Both the position numbers and the translations under genes were made by a program. A DNA stretch of 64,000 bases from Acephala macrosclerotiorum (Eukaryota > Ascomycota > Leotiomycetes > Helotiales > Mollisiaceae). The notes beneath the pieces are model-generated. The model did no database searches, was not told where the DNA came from, and saw only the letters and a list, made by a program, of their open reading frames with translations. The DNA is taken from the NCBI GenBank assembly GCA_014904845.1, contig MU119409.1:1-64000 (forward strand), given 5' to 3'. Below are positions 44,152-54,356 of the stretch, piece after piece (the first letter of the stretch is position 1; every line of letters starts with the position of its first letter).

Positions 44152-45396
44152 ATGAGTTACAATTATGTGAAAATCCAACTCGACCCTCCGTACCAAAGAG
44201 GGTCATTCAGGCAACACCTATTCACTCCTGGAGATCGAATATCTGGGAAAGTTGTGTTCAACCTCAAGGAAGACGAAAAAATTGACCGAATATTCATCGA
44301 GTTCAAAGGAAAATGCACAGTCCGTGATGGTGGAGGGGACGATGAGCGGGTGCACACCGAGATCTTGTTTGCGTATACGAAGGTGCTTTTCAAAGGACCA
44401 TTCAAGATGAGAGCTGCCCTTTATGAATATCCGTTCTTGTTTCAATTTCCGGAGACATTTGAATTCAAGAACACGGAGTTTCGCGACAACATTAATTACG
44501 AATCCAAAATAGGTCAGCTGCCGCTACCGCCGACAGTTGAGACCCAGTGGGGAGGATCAACGAACGAGTTGTGTGCGATCTATTATCATTTGACAGTCAA
44601 GATACCGAAGACTTGGGGTAGTTGGGAGGACAAAGTTTCGTTGCACTTCACGCCATTCAGGAAAGAACTCGACCCTGCGCAGCTTCTCAAAAGATCGAAA
44701 GACTATCAAACCTTCCATCGAAACTACCGGTTGACGCCAGATTTGATTCCAAGACCTTTGACGAAAGGGGAAGCCGTGAAGCACGCATTCCATCGCCATT
44801 CCACTACACAGACGATCAGCTTTTCGTTTTCGGCAATAGCACCAACAAACATTGTGATAGGAAGAGCGTACCCAATCGAGGTTACCGTAATCTCTACAGT
44901 CGAAGACGTCTGGGAAACAAGTCCCAAGTTTCGGCTGAGACATTACACCCTTTGTCTCAAAGCTTCAACATTTGTTCGTATACCTGGGACGGGAAAGGAA
45001 AGTACTGGCAGGCAGTCAACTCATATTAATCTCAGCTCTGGATCTATCGATGTCGTTATGGTCCTCAACAAGGCAATGAAGCTGAATGGGATGTTCCCAA
45101 CCAAGCCAATAGCGCCTCCTCCACCAACTTTCGCTTCATTTTCGGCGAGGAGAACTTATGAGCTGGAGCTCAAGATGACGGTTTCTTGTCTGGATGAGGA
45201 GTCGAGATTCAAGATCAAGTGGCCGGAAGTGAGTGTTTACTCGTCGAAGATGGTGCCTGGAATAGAGGAGGCAATGAGAGCTATCGAGAATGGGACTATG
45301 ATTGCGGGCTTGGATGATGAGGGTGGATTGCCATCGTATTCAGGAGGGACTGAGGTTGAAGGTGCTATGGAGGAGCTTCCAGCGTACCAGAGATGA
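44152..45396 (+). CDS. Arrestin-like (alpha-arrestin) protein
   Basis: Intronless, 414 aa from the Met at 44152 (MSYNYVKIQLDPPYQRG). This start places the first beta strand of the arrestin fold at the N-terminus. The Arrestin_N part has FTPGDRISGKVVFNL, IDRIFIEFKGKCTVRD, and YEYPFLFQFPETFEF before the hinge. A second beta-sandwich follows, containing AYPIEVTVISTVEDVW. The tail carries GGLPSYSGG and ELPAYQR; such Pro-x-Tyr-like motifs (LPSY, LPAY) are candidate docking sites for a Rsp5-type ubiquitin ligase. Fungal alpha-arrestins recruit the ligase to permeases or act in pH signalling. It is closer to the short unnamed arrestin-like proteins of ascomycetes than to PalF or Aly proteins. The target is unknown. 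Confidence 0.82.
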   Translation: MSYNYVKIQLDPPYQRGSFRQHLFTPGDRISGKVVFNLKEDEKIDRIFIEFKGKCTVRDGGGDDERVHTEILFAYTKVLFKGPFKMRAALYEYPFLFQFPETFEFKNTEFRDNINYESKIGQLPLPPTVETQWGGSTNELCAIYYHLTVKIPKTWGSWEDKVSLHFTPFRKELDPAQLLKRSKDYQTFHRNYRLTPDLIPRPLTKGEAVKHAFHRHSTTQTISFSFSAIAPTNIVIGRAYPIEVTVISTVEDVWETSPKFRLRHYTLCLKASTFVRIPGTGKESTGRQSTHINLSSGSIDVVMVLNKAMKLNGMFPTKPIAPPPPTFASFSARRTYELELKMTVSCLDEESRFKIKWPEVSVYSSKMVPGIEEAMRAIENGTMIAGLDDEGGLPSYSGGTEVEGAMEELPAYQR

Positions 45397-46096
45397 GGGT
45401 GGGTGATACAAGTAAGATTATATTTTAATTTGTGTGGATATCACTAGAGATAGTATCTGCGAGATTTTAATGGCTTCGTGGTAAAATAAATTTGATCAAT
45501 TGATACCCATTTGCAGCGAAAAGGAAGAGGAGAGAAATTTCTCAAGTCCACGTGACACATCAGGTTAGGTACCCCTAGAATTGCGCTCTATGTTTGCAAG
45601 AAGAGTGAACGCTTGAAGTGAGCTGGGCTTTGAATGTTATAAGAGTGCAATGGCTGCTCTGCAGAACTTCAATTTTGGAAATGACAAGCCCAATGATCGT
45701 GAAGTTGCGACGTTTAATATCGAAGAAGATCGAACACAAATGTCCCGAGAAATGAAGGACATTGACTAGAATATTTTGAGAAAAAGTTGAGAGGGTAATA
45801 ATGTCAATAAATCAAGTTCGAAATTCTTTTGAAGATGTGTTAGAAAGCCTCACTTCCAAAGTCCTGATCTTTCTGGGACAATCGTTCTCTTTAAGATGAT
45901 CGAGGTAGGTACCAAATTTTGATAATTCGCTTTTTGCGGAGACCGCGAAGTTGGGTCTACAGTACGTATTGCCGTGTGATAAGCAAACTTGGAAAGAAGC
46001 GAGACAGCCTAAAACCTTCCTCCGCTTTACAGACTTTACGTATAGATTCAAATAGTACGAGCTGCCTCCACAAATCAACCAATCAAAATGCTTGTT
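45397..46096. other. Spacer between arrestin gene and tRNA gene
   Basis: 700 bp without a supportable gene. A minus-strand frame across 45812-46162 overlaps the tRNA gene and is an artefact. No internal repeat was seen. Confidence 0.4.
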
Positions 46097-46103
46097 GGTC
46101 TGT

Positions 46104-46114
46104 TGGTCTAGTGG
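46104..46114 (+). promoter_or_regulatory. Pol III A box of the tRNA-Pro gene
   Basis: TGGTCTAGTGG fits the A-box consensus TRGYNNARNNG exactly. It lies wholly in the first segment, upstream of both extra introns. Confidence 0.8.
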
Positions 46115-46121
46115 TATGATT

Positions 46122-46171
46122 GTGAGTGGTTCATCCCAAGCCCAACAATTTATGACTAACAAGTATTGTAG
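46122..46171 (+). other. 50-nt spliceosomal-type intron 1 inside tRNA-Pro
   Basis: It begins GTGAGT, holds TGACTAAC 13-20 nt before the end and finishes ATTGTAG, which is a textbook fungal GT-AG intron. It sits between the D arm and the anticodon stem (after mature nucleotide 25). Removal joins GATT to CTCGC exactly as in other eukaryotic tRNA-Pro sequences. Confidence 0.75.
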
Positions 46172-46182
46172 CTCGCTTAGGG

Positions 46183-46199
46183 TTTACTCTGGGTCAGTT
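46183..46199 (+). other. 17-nt canonical tRNA intron (position 37/38)
   Basis: It lies in the anticodon loop directly after the base following the anticodon, the standard place for eukaryotic tRNA introns removed by the Sen endonuclease. It is short and lacks GT-AG ends. Confidence 0.75.
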
Positions 46200-46213
46200 T
46201 GCGAGAGGTCCCG

Positions 46214-46279
46214 GTAAGCTCCGTCCCAGGTACCAGGGCGGAACGTTGCAGTAGGAAGAAAATTAACATATGTATGCAG
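46214..46279 (+). other. 66-nt spliceosomal-type intron 2 inside tRNA-Pro
   Basis: It begins GTAAGC, contains AATTAACAT about 15 nt before the end and finishes TATGCAG. It interrupts the T stem after mature nucleotide 50. Removal restores a five-pair T stem. It also separates the first base of the B-box region from the rest. Confidence 0.75.
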
Positions 46280-46290
46280 GATTCGATCTC
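46280..46290 (+). promoter_or_regulatory. Pol III B box of the tRNA-Pro gene
   Basis: GATTCGATCTC resembles the B box GGTTCGANTCC, with A for G at position 53 and T for C at 61. The two introns stretch the A-box to B-box spacing to about 166 bp, longer than usual for tRNA genes. Confidence 0.6.
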
Positions 46291-46310
46291 CGGACAGACC
46301 CAACTCTGTG

Positions 46311-46345
46311 TTTAATTTTTTATTTTTATTTTTTATTTTTTTTCT
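46311..46345 (+). terminator. T-rich Pol III terminator
   Basis: Several runs of five or more T begin about 10 nt after the last tRNA base, ending in a run of eight or more. That is a strong Pol III stop on the coding strand. Confidence 0.75.
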
Positions 46346-47246
46346 TTAAAAACTTTTTTCTTCCCCGCTTCCTCGCTTTTGGAACAATTTAAAGAGTTAT
46401 TCTTTTCCCGTAAATGTTTTATATGCTGGAGGAACGATGGAGACTCCGTGACGTCAGAATTCTTACCATTTCCCAGGAGATACTGAATAGTCTCGACTCA
46501 CTCGGCTCGACCCCGTCATCGTCGGAGCTGCTCATATTCGCGATGAACGGAATGAACAAAGGAGACCTTCCGTCAGACGAGTCGACCTGTAAAAGGTTTT
46601 TTGTTTTCTGTTGCCAGGTCACATCTCAATTTAATGGTTCAAGTGTAAGGGACATTTCGCCATTCAATTCGGAGATAAGGTGCAGGAAACCCTCTAAACC
46701 TGGCCATGACGCGCGCACTACAACAAGCTAATTATCTACATTGTGAATTTGCAACATCTAATTTCAAATTGCAAAGCTCCTATCTCCCTTCAGCGATCCT
46801 GTACGCAGAATATTAACTTTTCTGCAACTTTGCTGCATTGGTCGCACGGTCTCTTATTTGTCGGTGTGCAGATCTCGACATCGACGGCAAGGTGGTGTAC
46901 CAGTGGTGGAAGGGGCTTGCGAGGGTCGGTCGGCCCGACGAATTTCGCCTGTGGCGGCGACGAGCTCGCCTGTGCTTTCCTTCGTTTTCTTGCCCAGTAG
47001 TTTGCTTGCTGAATCATCAGCGGAATCTCCATCCACCATCTGGTCAGCAGTTCTCTTCCCCCCTAATTCAGCTCGCTTAGAGGGTAGTCAGTAAAGCCTT
47101 GTTTGCTATTGCCAGGAAGAGACAGAAGATACAAAGGTCTTGTCATCCAAATAAATGGAGAGTTTATCGTCATCTTTTAAGCTGTAGAGCTACTGTCATT
47201 ATGAAGTGTTTCAAATTCACCATCGTTGCCATATCCTAGAGCAGAT
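46346..47246. other. Intergenic stretch between tRNA and MITE
   Basis: No supportable gene. A minus-strand region (47039-46790) reads PCRRCRDLHTDK, then after a stop and frame change RPCDQCSKVAEKLIFC. It may be a remnant of a Cys-rich protein, but there is too little to name it. Confidence 0.35.
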
Positions 47247-47412
47247 TACGAAGTACAGGACCTTTTAATTGTTAAACATCGCCACCCAGATTACCCAATT
47301 GCAGACCCAAAAGAGATATTCTGGATAAGTGATTAGACAGACTACTCGGATTTTCGACAGAATTTGGACGTATCTGCTCTCACGTAACAATTAAAAGGCC
47401 CTGTACTTCGTA
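47247..47412. mobile_element. 166-bp MITE with 28-bp terminal inverted repeats
   Basis: Positions 47247-47274 (TACGAAGTACAGGACC...) are the reverse complement of 47385-47412 with a single mismatch. Both ends terminate in TA, suggesting Tc1/mariner-type insertion at TA. There is no coding capacity. It lies only 78 bp upstream of the ATG29 start, so it may be part of that gene's promoter region. Confidence 0.8.
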
Positions 47413-47490
47413 GCCTCCTAGCCTTATCTTAGCGCTCAAGCTCCGATAAAGAACATCATTGTCGGACCCTTCTTACAACCAACATCAGCA

Positions 47491-48989
47491 ATGTCGGGCG
47501 CAGACCCATCATATACAGTCTTCATACGACTGCCATTTCCCAGAGGAGACTTTGTAGATCCTCCTTCTGTAAGTAAAGCGGCATATTCCTCAACTCAACT
47601 AATATTCTCAGGTGGAATGGGATGCAGCCAAAGACAAAGCCTTGTGGAAGATCCTCTCGAAAGCTTCCAAAAATAGTGATATTGACTGTATGTATCCCTG
47701 ACTTCTGTATTTCATCGCTAACAATCACAGGGAACGAATTGTTAGTTGTTTTCAACATCTGCCAGCAAATCTAACCCAGTATAGAGCCTCCAAATTCGAA
47801 GTCACCCTAGCCTTCCTCCTCCAACAAGCAGCATGGCTTTACGAACGTCAACTGTCACAAGTCCGGGCGCAAATGAGAAAAGTTGGAGTATCGAAATCGA
47901 ATGCGCCATCACCTATACCAGGCAGTACGGCTGAGTCTGCGGGAGGAGAATCAATGAGAAGGACAGGCTCTGGAGGTGGAGGTATATCCCAACATCCATC
48001 ATCGAAGCCCACCAACTTACAACGTCAGGTCCTCGTGTTGCATCTGCGTTATCTGGACGGAAAGACTCACCAGTCCCTGGAAGCATCCCAAACACTCCAG
48101 GTCGACCGATGGGTAAGTAACTTACTTCCCAACAGATTCCCCGTACTAACCCTCTCAGCTCCTCCATTCTCCCGCACCTCTTCAGCAAACACAACCATCA
48201 CATCCCGCAACTCCGCTCCTCAGACAAGCCCCCGTCCCGCACAAGCGCAGTTAAACCGACGCTCTCTTTCCCCCAAGCCAAAATCCCGACCAACATCCAT
48301 AGCCATCGACCCACCAACCCGCTCCCCCCGCCCCGACCCACTCTCCTCCCCCTCCGCAGCAAGTTCCTCCTCCTCAGACTCCTCATCCGACGACGCCGCT
48401 CCCCTCCAATCCCGCCTCCTCCGCCGCCCACCCCGATTCACAAACAAGCTCAACCAATCCGAAGACGCAGACGAAGACGACGACGAGCCAGCATTCATGC
48501 CCTTCTCTTCTCCACCAGAAACCAACCATCATGATCCCTCCGCTACTCTTCGCGGGGATCCTAGGAATATGGGAACAAGGAGACCGGTGCATAGGAAGAG
48601 TATGGATGCGGCGTTACAATCTGCTACTAGTGATTCGAGCGCTAGTTCGGCGCCGGCTACGAAGAGACAGGACGTGATGCAGGGGAGGAGACCGACTGGA
48701 CCATTGAGTCCGAAGCGCACGGCGGAGTTGGCGGGGAGGAGTCCGGGGATGAAGGGGAAGGGGAGAGATCCAGGGAGTGAGGGGAGTCCGAGTATGGGGA
48801 GTAGTTTTAGTGATTTGGATGGTATGTATTTGTTGCACACTTGAGGGTTACGAAGACTAATGATGTGGTGCAGATGCGTCAGTAACACAAAGTGCGTTGG
48901 AAGAGGCGCTCGCCAGTAATATGCAAGCTGGGGGGATGGCGAGCAGAATGAGCTCGATCAGCCAGGCGCTGAGGAGCAAATATTTGTGA
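47491..48989 (+). CDS. ATG29: Autophagy protein Atg29
   Basis: Seven exons: 47491-47568, 47612-47687, 47731-47740, 47785-47981, 48029-48112, 48159-48821 and 48874-48989, giving 407 aa with all junctions GT-AG and in frame. The N-terminus (YTVFIRLPFPRGDFVDPP, then VEWDAAKDKALWKILSKAS, DWNEL, ASKFEVTLAFLLQQAAWLYE, RQLSQVRAQM) is the conserved Atg29 N-terminal domain. The middle is Ser/Pro-rich and disordered. The end (SVTQSALEEAL then RMSSISQALRSKYL) is the conserved fungal C-terminus. Atg29 binds Atg17 and Atg31 in the scaffold that organises the pre-autophagosomal structure. Exon 3 is only 10 nt and is needed to complete the invariant Trp-Asn-Glu. A MITE lies just upstream. Confidence 0.9.
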
Positions 48990-50086
48990 TTGTATATCCG
49001 GTAGGATTCACAGGGCAGGATGGATACGGAGAAGGCGTTTTGACATATCAGCATTGGAGTTACACTGAATGGATATGATCTCCTCTTTCCGAGAGCGCAG
49101 GCCTTCGGACGCAAGATTGTAGTTGTAACAATGCGCTCACAGCTTATTGAAAGTCTCATAATCATCCGACAAATTTTGAAGCGCGATCCTCGAATTGTCT
49201 TTAGAAGGGAAACCCATTTGGAAATTGGTATTGTTACATAACGACATCCCGGATAATTGTTTTAATAGAAATTGACAGGAGAACCGACATTGCCCACTTC
49301 ACTAAAACCTTTCTGATTAACTATCTGTCAGATCTTCCCGGAAGATCCAACATTCTCTGATAAACACTTAATAATTTTTCAGGATTTCGGGGATGACAGA
49401 TATTTTTAACTTTTGGGCATCCTCAAGAAAACAGACATCGAACGTTTTTAACTTTTCATTTTATAAGTTCGTCTCTATGTTTGCAACTAATTTTAGTAGA
49501 TAATAGCCTTCCCATTCCAATTCCAGCCCAAAAGCTCACAGTCCGTTCCTACTTGCGATAGATAATAGTGGTTTCCAATCTGGTGTCATTCTCTCCTACT
49601 TTTGAGGTTGTTTGATTTCCTTTCCTGTATCTCCTGCTCATATTGATATCAATTTCTGCTCCACTACTGTTTCCGCTTCGTCTGCCGTCTCTGCTCTCTC
49701 CGCCTTCTCTCTCTTCTCCCCTAATCTGCTCCATTTCCCCCGGCTGTTTTTCTCCATCTTGTCTATCCTCTCAACCGATGCTCTTCTGAATACGTATTGT
49801 TTTGCAATGCTGATGTCGATCCGTCTTGCGAAATACTGCTCAAGAAATTTTGCTCTCTATCTTTCTGCCCCGTCTGCTTGCCAACTCGTGGCTATCCGCC
49901 GTAATATCAAGAAGTATTGCTCTCAATCCACTCTGCTCGAACAAGAAAATGACGCACAAATTCAAATCAACCCGCTTGCTCAAAAACACAACGCTCAATC
50001 AAAGCCACGCAAAGTAGAACGCCAACGCCAACGAAGAACAAACAACAAGGTACGCCATGTTCGCCTAGCTTGACCTCAGCCACCCC
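48990..50086. other. Intergenic region between convergent genes
   Basis: About 1.1 kb between the 3' ends of ATG29 and the zinc-finger gene. The plus-strand frame at 49612-50073 is pyrimidine-rich sequence with no motif; I do not regard it as a gene. No repeats seen. Confidence 0.4.
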
Positions 50087-52556
50087 CTACCAACCAGTAG
50101 CCTCAACAAGCGCCTTCTCTTCCAAAGCCTTGATATGCGGCGGCTTATACTTATCATCCCCACCCCAATTAGCCAAGCTCGTCAAACCCTCCGCAGCCCG
50201 CGAATTCGCACTCTCACCCTCCATAATTTCCTCAAGCACCAACTCCCCATTATCACCATCACCATCGCCACCAGCATCCGTCTCGGCATCACCATTGATA
50301 GTCCACGCACAACCAGTCACCTTCTCTCCCGTTGTAGGAGTTGCAAAGCGATTCCAGGAGGGTCTCTTCCAAGAGTTGGGTTTGTTCGCAACTCCACCTT
50401 CACATTTCTTGTGAAGATACTTACACTCCTCAGCCGAGTTCTGACATCCCTTTTCGTCATTTTGCCAATACCAACACGTCAACGACTTTACAGGCCCAAT
50501 ATTGGCTTGTCCATTCGGACCCGGAGTTGTCTCGTCACTTTGCACTGATACTGAGACTGGGATGCTGGAAGACGAGGTGGAAGGAACGAAATCAGCAATA
50601 GCACCCCAAGAGGGTTTTCCCATACGGAGGTTTGTGGGGTCAGAAGAAGGTATGAGCGCATGTAGATCTCGACATTCGTCTGCTGTGAAACGACATCCTT
50701 TGCCTGTTTTCCAGAACCAACATGTCTCCTTCTTTGGAATGACTGGTTTGAGGGGTTCGTTGATAGGAGCTTTAGAGCGGCGACCCATAGGTGGAGGGGT
50801 TGGAGCAGGCGCGGAGGCAGAAGCATGACGTTGGGCGGCGAGGATCTGGGCGATCTGTGGTGGAGTTAATGTTTGTTGTTCTGTTGGATATTTTGGAGGG
50901 ATGAAAGTTTACCTTATCGTCGATCAATTGGCCAACTTCTTCTTTGCTCATGCCGTGGAAATCTGGAGTGTCACTTCCAGAGTTCACGCTTTCGTCTTCG
51001 TCAGCCAGAGCGGCGAATCGACTTGCTCCCAAGCCTCCAATCGGTTTGGGGGCCGCAGCTTGTGCAGCAGGAGCACTTGTCTTTGACTTGACGACTACTG
51101 ACATTGGAGTGTTGACGTTCGTAACTGATCCAACCTCGTCCCACTCGGCCGCATTGGTTCCCTCAAGACGATCCAACCCATTCGAAATGGTACTGAGGCT
51201 CATATTTCTCCCATGAACAGTAGCATTTCCAATCACACCCACAGTGCCACTCACAGTTCGAGCAGCCACTTCTCTCTGCTGCCGGATCAAGTCTTCAGCC
51301 GTCATGGCTGGAGCTTTCTTGAAGATCTCCTCACTGAACTGACCGGTCTCCATGGTTCTCAAGTTCGTGCCTAAGTGCGTAATGCCAGAGACGTGCTTGA
51401 GAACTTTGATCCGGTCGCCGGCCTTGATCGCAATGCGAATGGTAGGTGCCTTGCCCTTGCCTCCTTGGCACGCGCTGCCCCTCTGTGCGACGAGGATGGT
51501 TCCGGGGCTAACGTTTAACTTGGGCCTGCTGGAGCCAAGAGGTGCATTTGGAATCGGAGCTGGTACTGGAGCCGCTGATTTTGCGGAAGACCTATGCGAG
51601 ACACGAGAGAAGGGCCGGGCTGTCAATGGGCGGAATTCGAGATTCTTGGGTTGAACGACTTCGTTCATATTTTTAGGGTCGCGACCTTTTTCCTTTCTGA
51701 AGGCTTCGACGAGTGGGTTGACTTCTGTAGATGGTGTGGTTGCCCAGCCTTTTGTGGGAGCTGGTGCTACGATCTCTTGTGCTGCAGCTGCATCTGCAAT
51801 ATCTTGAACCTCATCAGCCCAGGACTGGATCTGCGAGTGTGTAGCTTGCTCCGAAGGAGCTGGTGATGGGCGTGCAGTTGGCTCAGAAACCTCTTTCTGA
51901 GAGTAGGCAGGTGAAGGGTATGCTTCTTCGGCACGATGGCTGTGTTTTGTTCCAGACCCTTTCCTTCCCGGCTTCTGCCCTGCCTTTGTAAGGCCCGAGT
52001 TGAATGCCTTCACCTCGTCCAATTGTGCTTGTGTATAGAAGGCCAATCCACCATTCGCTTGCTTTTGCATCGGCTCGCGTTTCGGAATGTTGACAGACTC
52101 GTTGCTCGCAGATTTGGATTCTGCTGATGCTGGGACTGAAGGTTCATCATCCGAAGATGCCTCTGCAGAAGTGGTATTGGGAGTCTCGGCTTCGGTCGAG
52201 TCGGCAGGATCAGAAAGAGGAGGTGAGGGCATCGCAGTTTCCTCTTTGATCGTGGGGAACGAAGTCATGGGCGGGATCTGGACTTGGAAGTCTGTCTTCT
52301 CGGTCGAATTCGTTTCGTCGAAAGTAATCAATGCTTCGTCGGCAACATTGCTCCACTGGGGACCATTTGTGAATACATATTTGCCTTTGTGGATCAAGCC
52401 GTCGATCTTGATCCATTCTTCTTCGGTGAAGTAGTCTGCTCCACGGAGCATAAACAATCCCTATGCTTCAGTCAGGAGTGAGCTGGTAGAAGACGACGAG
52501 CTACATACCATCGTCACCTGCTCGAGAGCTCGAGCAGCAGTTGATGAGAGGGCCAT
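50087..52556 (-). CDS. CCCH zinc-finger protein, 787 aa
   Basis: Three exons on the minus strand: 52556-52509, 52460-50913 and 50854-50087, with introns of 48 and 58 nt, GT-AG and in frame. The N-terminus reads MALSSTAARALEQVT and then DYFTEEEWIKIDGLIHKGKY. The middle is long, Ser/Pro/Ala-rich and probably disordered. The C-terminal part has two CCCH fingers. The first has Cys577, Cys586, Cys593 and His597 (C-x8-C-x6-C-x3-H). The second has Cys659, Cys669, Cys676 and His680 (C-x9-C-x6-C-x3-H). Such fingers bind RNA or, less often, protein. The family appears widespread and unnamed in filamentous ascomycetes. A nuclear or cytoplasmic RNA-related role is inference from the fingers only. Confidence 0.85.
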
Positions 52557-54356
52557 TTCGTGATGACTGTGTAGAATAGTTGCAATTGGATAGATTGTAG
52601 CAAACAGACGGTTACTTGCTTCTGTGGCAGAGGTATAGTAGCATTAACAGCCAGATTTCTGACGGGGCAACCTCAGCCAAGAGGATTTTTTCTTTTCGTT
52701 TTTCCGTAATTCGGGCAGCTGGAAATCAATAACTATGAAATGAATTGAAATATGGAGAGGAAAGTCTCAATAATCCGAAGGATGCTACTCTTTAACACGA
52801 GAAGACACCATGATAAAATAGGAAAGGGTTTCTAATCTTATAGAAGTGGTGGTTGTGGGCGGTTCGCGTTGTCCAAAACCCTGCTGCATCAGAATTCGCT
52901 TCATCATCTCACTTGCTCACGGCCGTTTCACCGCCATTTTTCGACTTAAATCTAGCCAATAAACTCAATTATGGAATTACTGCATTAGAACAGGCTTCTC
53001 GACTGAGAAGGACGATGTGCGCGGGCGGGCACCAATCATGGGAATAGTTACATGTTCTTGAATTCAACTAATGTGTTGGTGTGCTGCATGCAAACATAAA
53101 AAACGACAAGTCTGAAAGAAGCAAGCTTAAGCTCCCCTGTCGCGTTGAGGGGTCTCGCCGGGCCGACGCGTCTCGATTGGACCTGGCACGCGTAAATTGA
53201 AACGCTGTCCGTAGTGGCCAGAGACAGGCAAGGATGGGGAAGGAGGGTGAAGCGCAAAGACGGTTTCTCGGCCAGAGATCAGCAAACAAAATTAAATAGG
53301 AGGCTGGGATACGACGCAGCTCAAAAGGGTGCTTTACCAGTGCACACGTGAGAGGACGCGAGGTCGTAAAATGTCTGTGTTTTCAATCGCCTCCTTCCTG
53401 CCTTGGGAACTCTAGAATGTCGGTCCTACAAACTTTCTAAATCCCACTATTCGAAGAGCAAAATGTCTGTTCCCACCCAGGACATCCTGTTCATTCCTAA
53501 CGTGTATCTCCTCGCTCTAGAATCCCTCTTTCAGCAGGACATGACTAATGCACCAGCCACGAACTCGCTTCACTCTCATCTCCCATTTCCGCCACAACAC
53601 CAATACCACAATCCCAATGAAAGAAGTTGTCAAAGCCACAACAGCTAGCACTGCAAAATTCGTTCATTGGTTGTCAGACTTCGAATGGGAATTGATCAGA
53701 TGGTCCGTATGGTTGTGATTGTGCCCAGCACTCCAGGTGAGCTGGCAACAGCTGGAAGGTACGGTGGCACCAGGTTATCTGGAAGCATACAATTCCTTGG
53801 GAGTGCGTATAAGCGTCCGGCAGGATGGGAAATCTTGTCTTGGAAGTCGTTTTTGTGTAGTTGCCCGAATGCCAGAGAGGCGTGAAGGCTCGGTATGCGG
53901 ATGAGCCCAAGAAGGCTCACAAAGCGAATGACGAATAGCCTTCCTTTTGAATCGTAGCGGACATGTAGCGATTCGAGAAGATAAGGGACTCGATTTCGGA
54001 CTGATGAAAACCTCGGCACCCCGCATACTTGGAGGATGAGGAGCTTAGTTGCAGAGAATGCTCAAGAAGTTGATATCCCTGTACAACACGAAATGCACAA
54101 AAGCTACATGCGAGACATTTCAGCGTTGTGGTACAACGGGGTGTGTTGTTCGGGCATGCTGACAACTGTCTTTCCATTGATATTGAGAACAGAAGAGAAG
54201 GGTTGCTTGAACGAACCCAAAATGATGTGTCAATTGAGTAAACGTTGTTGAAGGTTATGCCTCAGTCGTCAAACCAGCCTGCTTCAAATTAGGCTGTTTT
54301 CGGAGGAAGCCTCACCTCAATCGGCGGAGGCATCAGTGGTAGCATCCCAATCATGC
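52557..54356. other. Intergenic stretch without a recognisable gene
   Basis: The left part should contain the promoter of the zinc-finger gene. Frames on both strands up to about 107 codons (53403-54250) show no motif and overlap each other. The right edge probably includes decayed 3' sequence of the broken monooxygenase. Confidence 0.35.

Larger units (their letters stand above)
46097..46300 (+). tRNA. tRNA-Pro(AGG) gene interrupted by three introns
   Basis: Three segments make a proline tRNA: 46097-46121 (25 nt, acceptor strand and D arm), 46172-46213 (anticodon arm, variable loop, start of T arm; contains a 17-nt intron at 46183-46199 after position 37) and 46280-46300 (rest of T arm and acceptor strand). 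Joined, they give 71 nt, the length of eukaryotic tRNA-Pro. The acceptor GGTCTGT pairs with ACAGACC, the anticodon stem CTCGC with GCGAG around loop TTAGGGT (anticodon AGG), and the T stem CCGGA with TCCGG. The two extra insertions have spliceosomal-type ends (GTGAGT...TAG and GTAAGC...CAG). A T-rich terminator follows. One oddity is the A53-U61 pair where nearly all tRNAs have G53-C61. It could be a divergent or decaying copy, but all four stems still pair. Confidence 0.85.

Noticed and set aside
45812..46162. Minus-strand frame overlapping the tRNA gene
   Set aside because: It is antisense to the tRNA, has no motif, and is better explained by chance.
46790..47039. Cys-rich minus-strand region (PCRRCRDLHTDK and RPCDQCSKVAEK) as a zinc-finger gene
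   Set aside because: A stop and a frame change separate the halves, and neither half has enough pattern to name a family.
49612..50073. Plus-strand frame of 153 codons as a gene
   Set aside because: It is pyrimidine-rich intergenic sequence with no motif, between two convergent genes.
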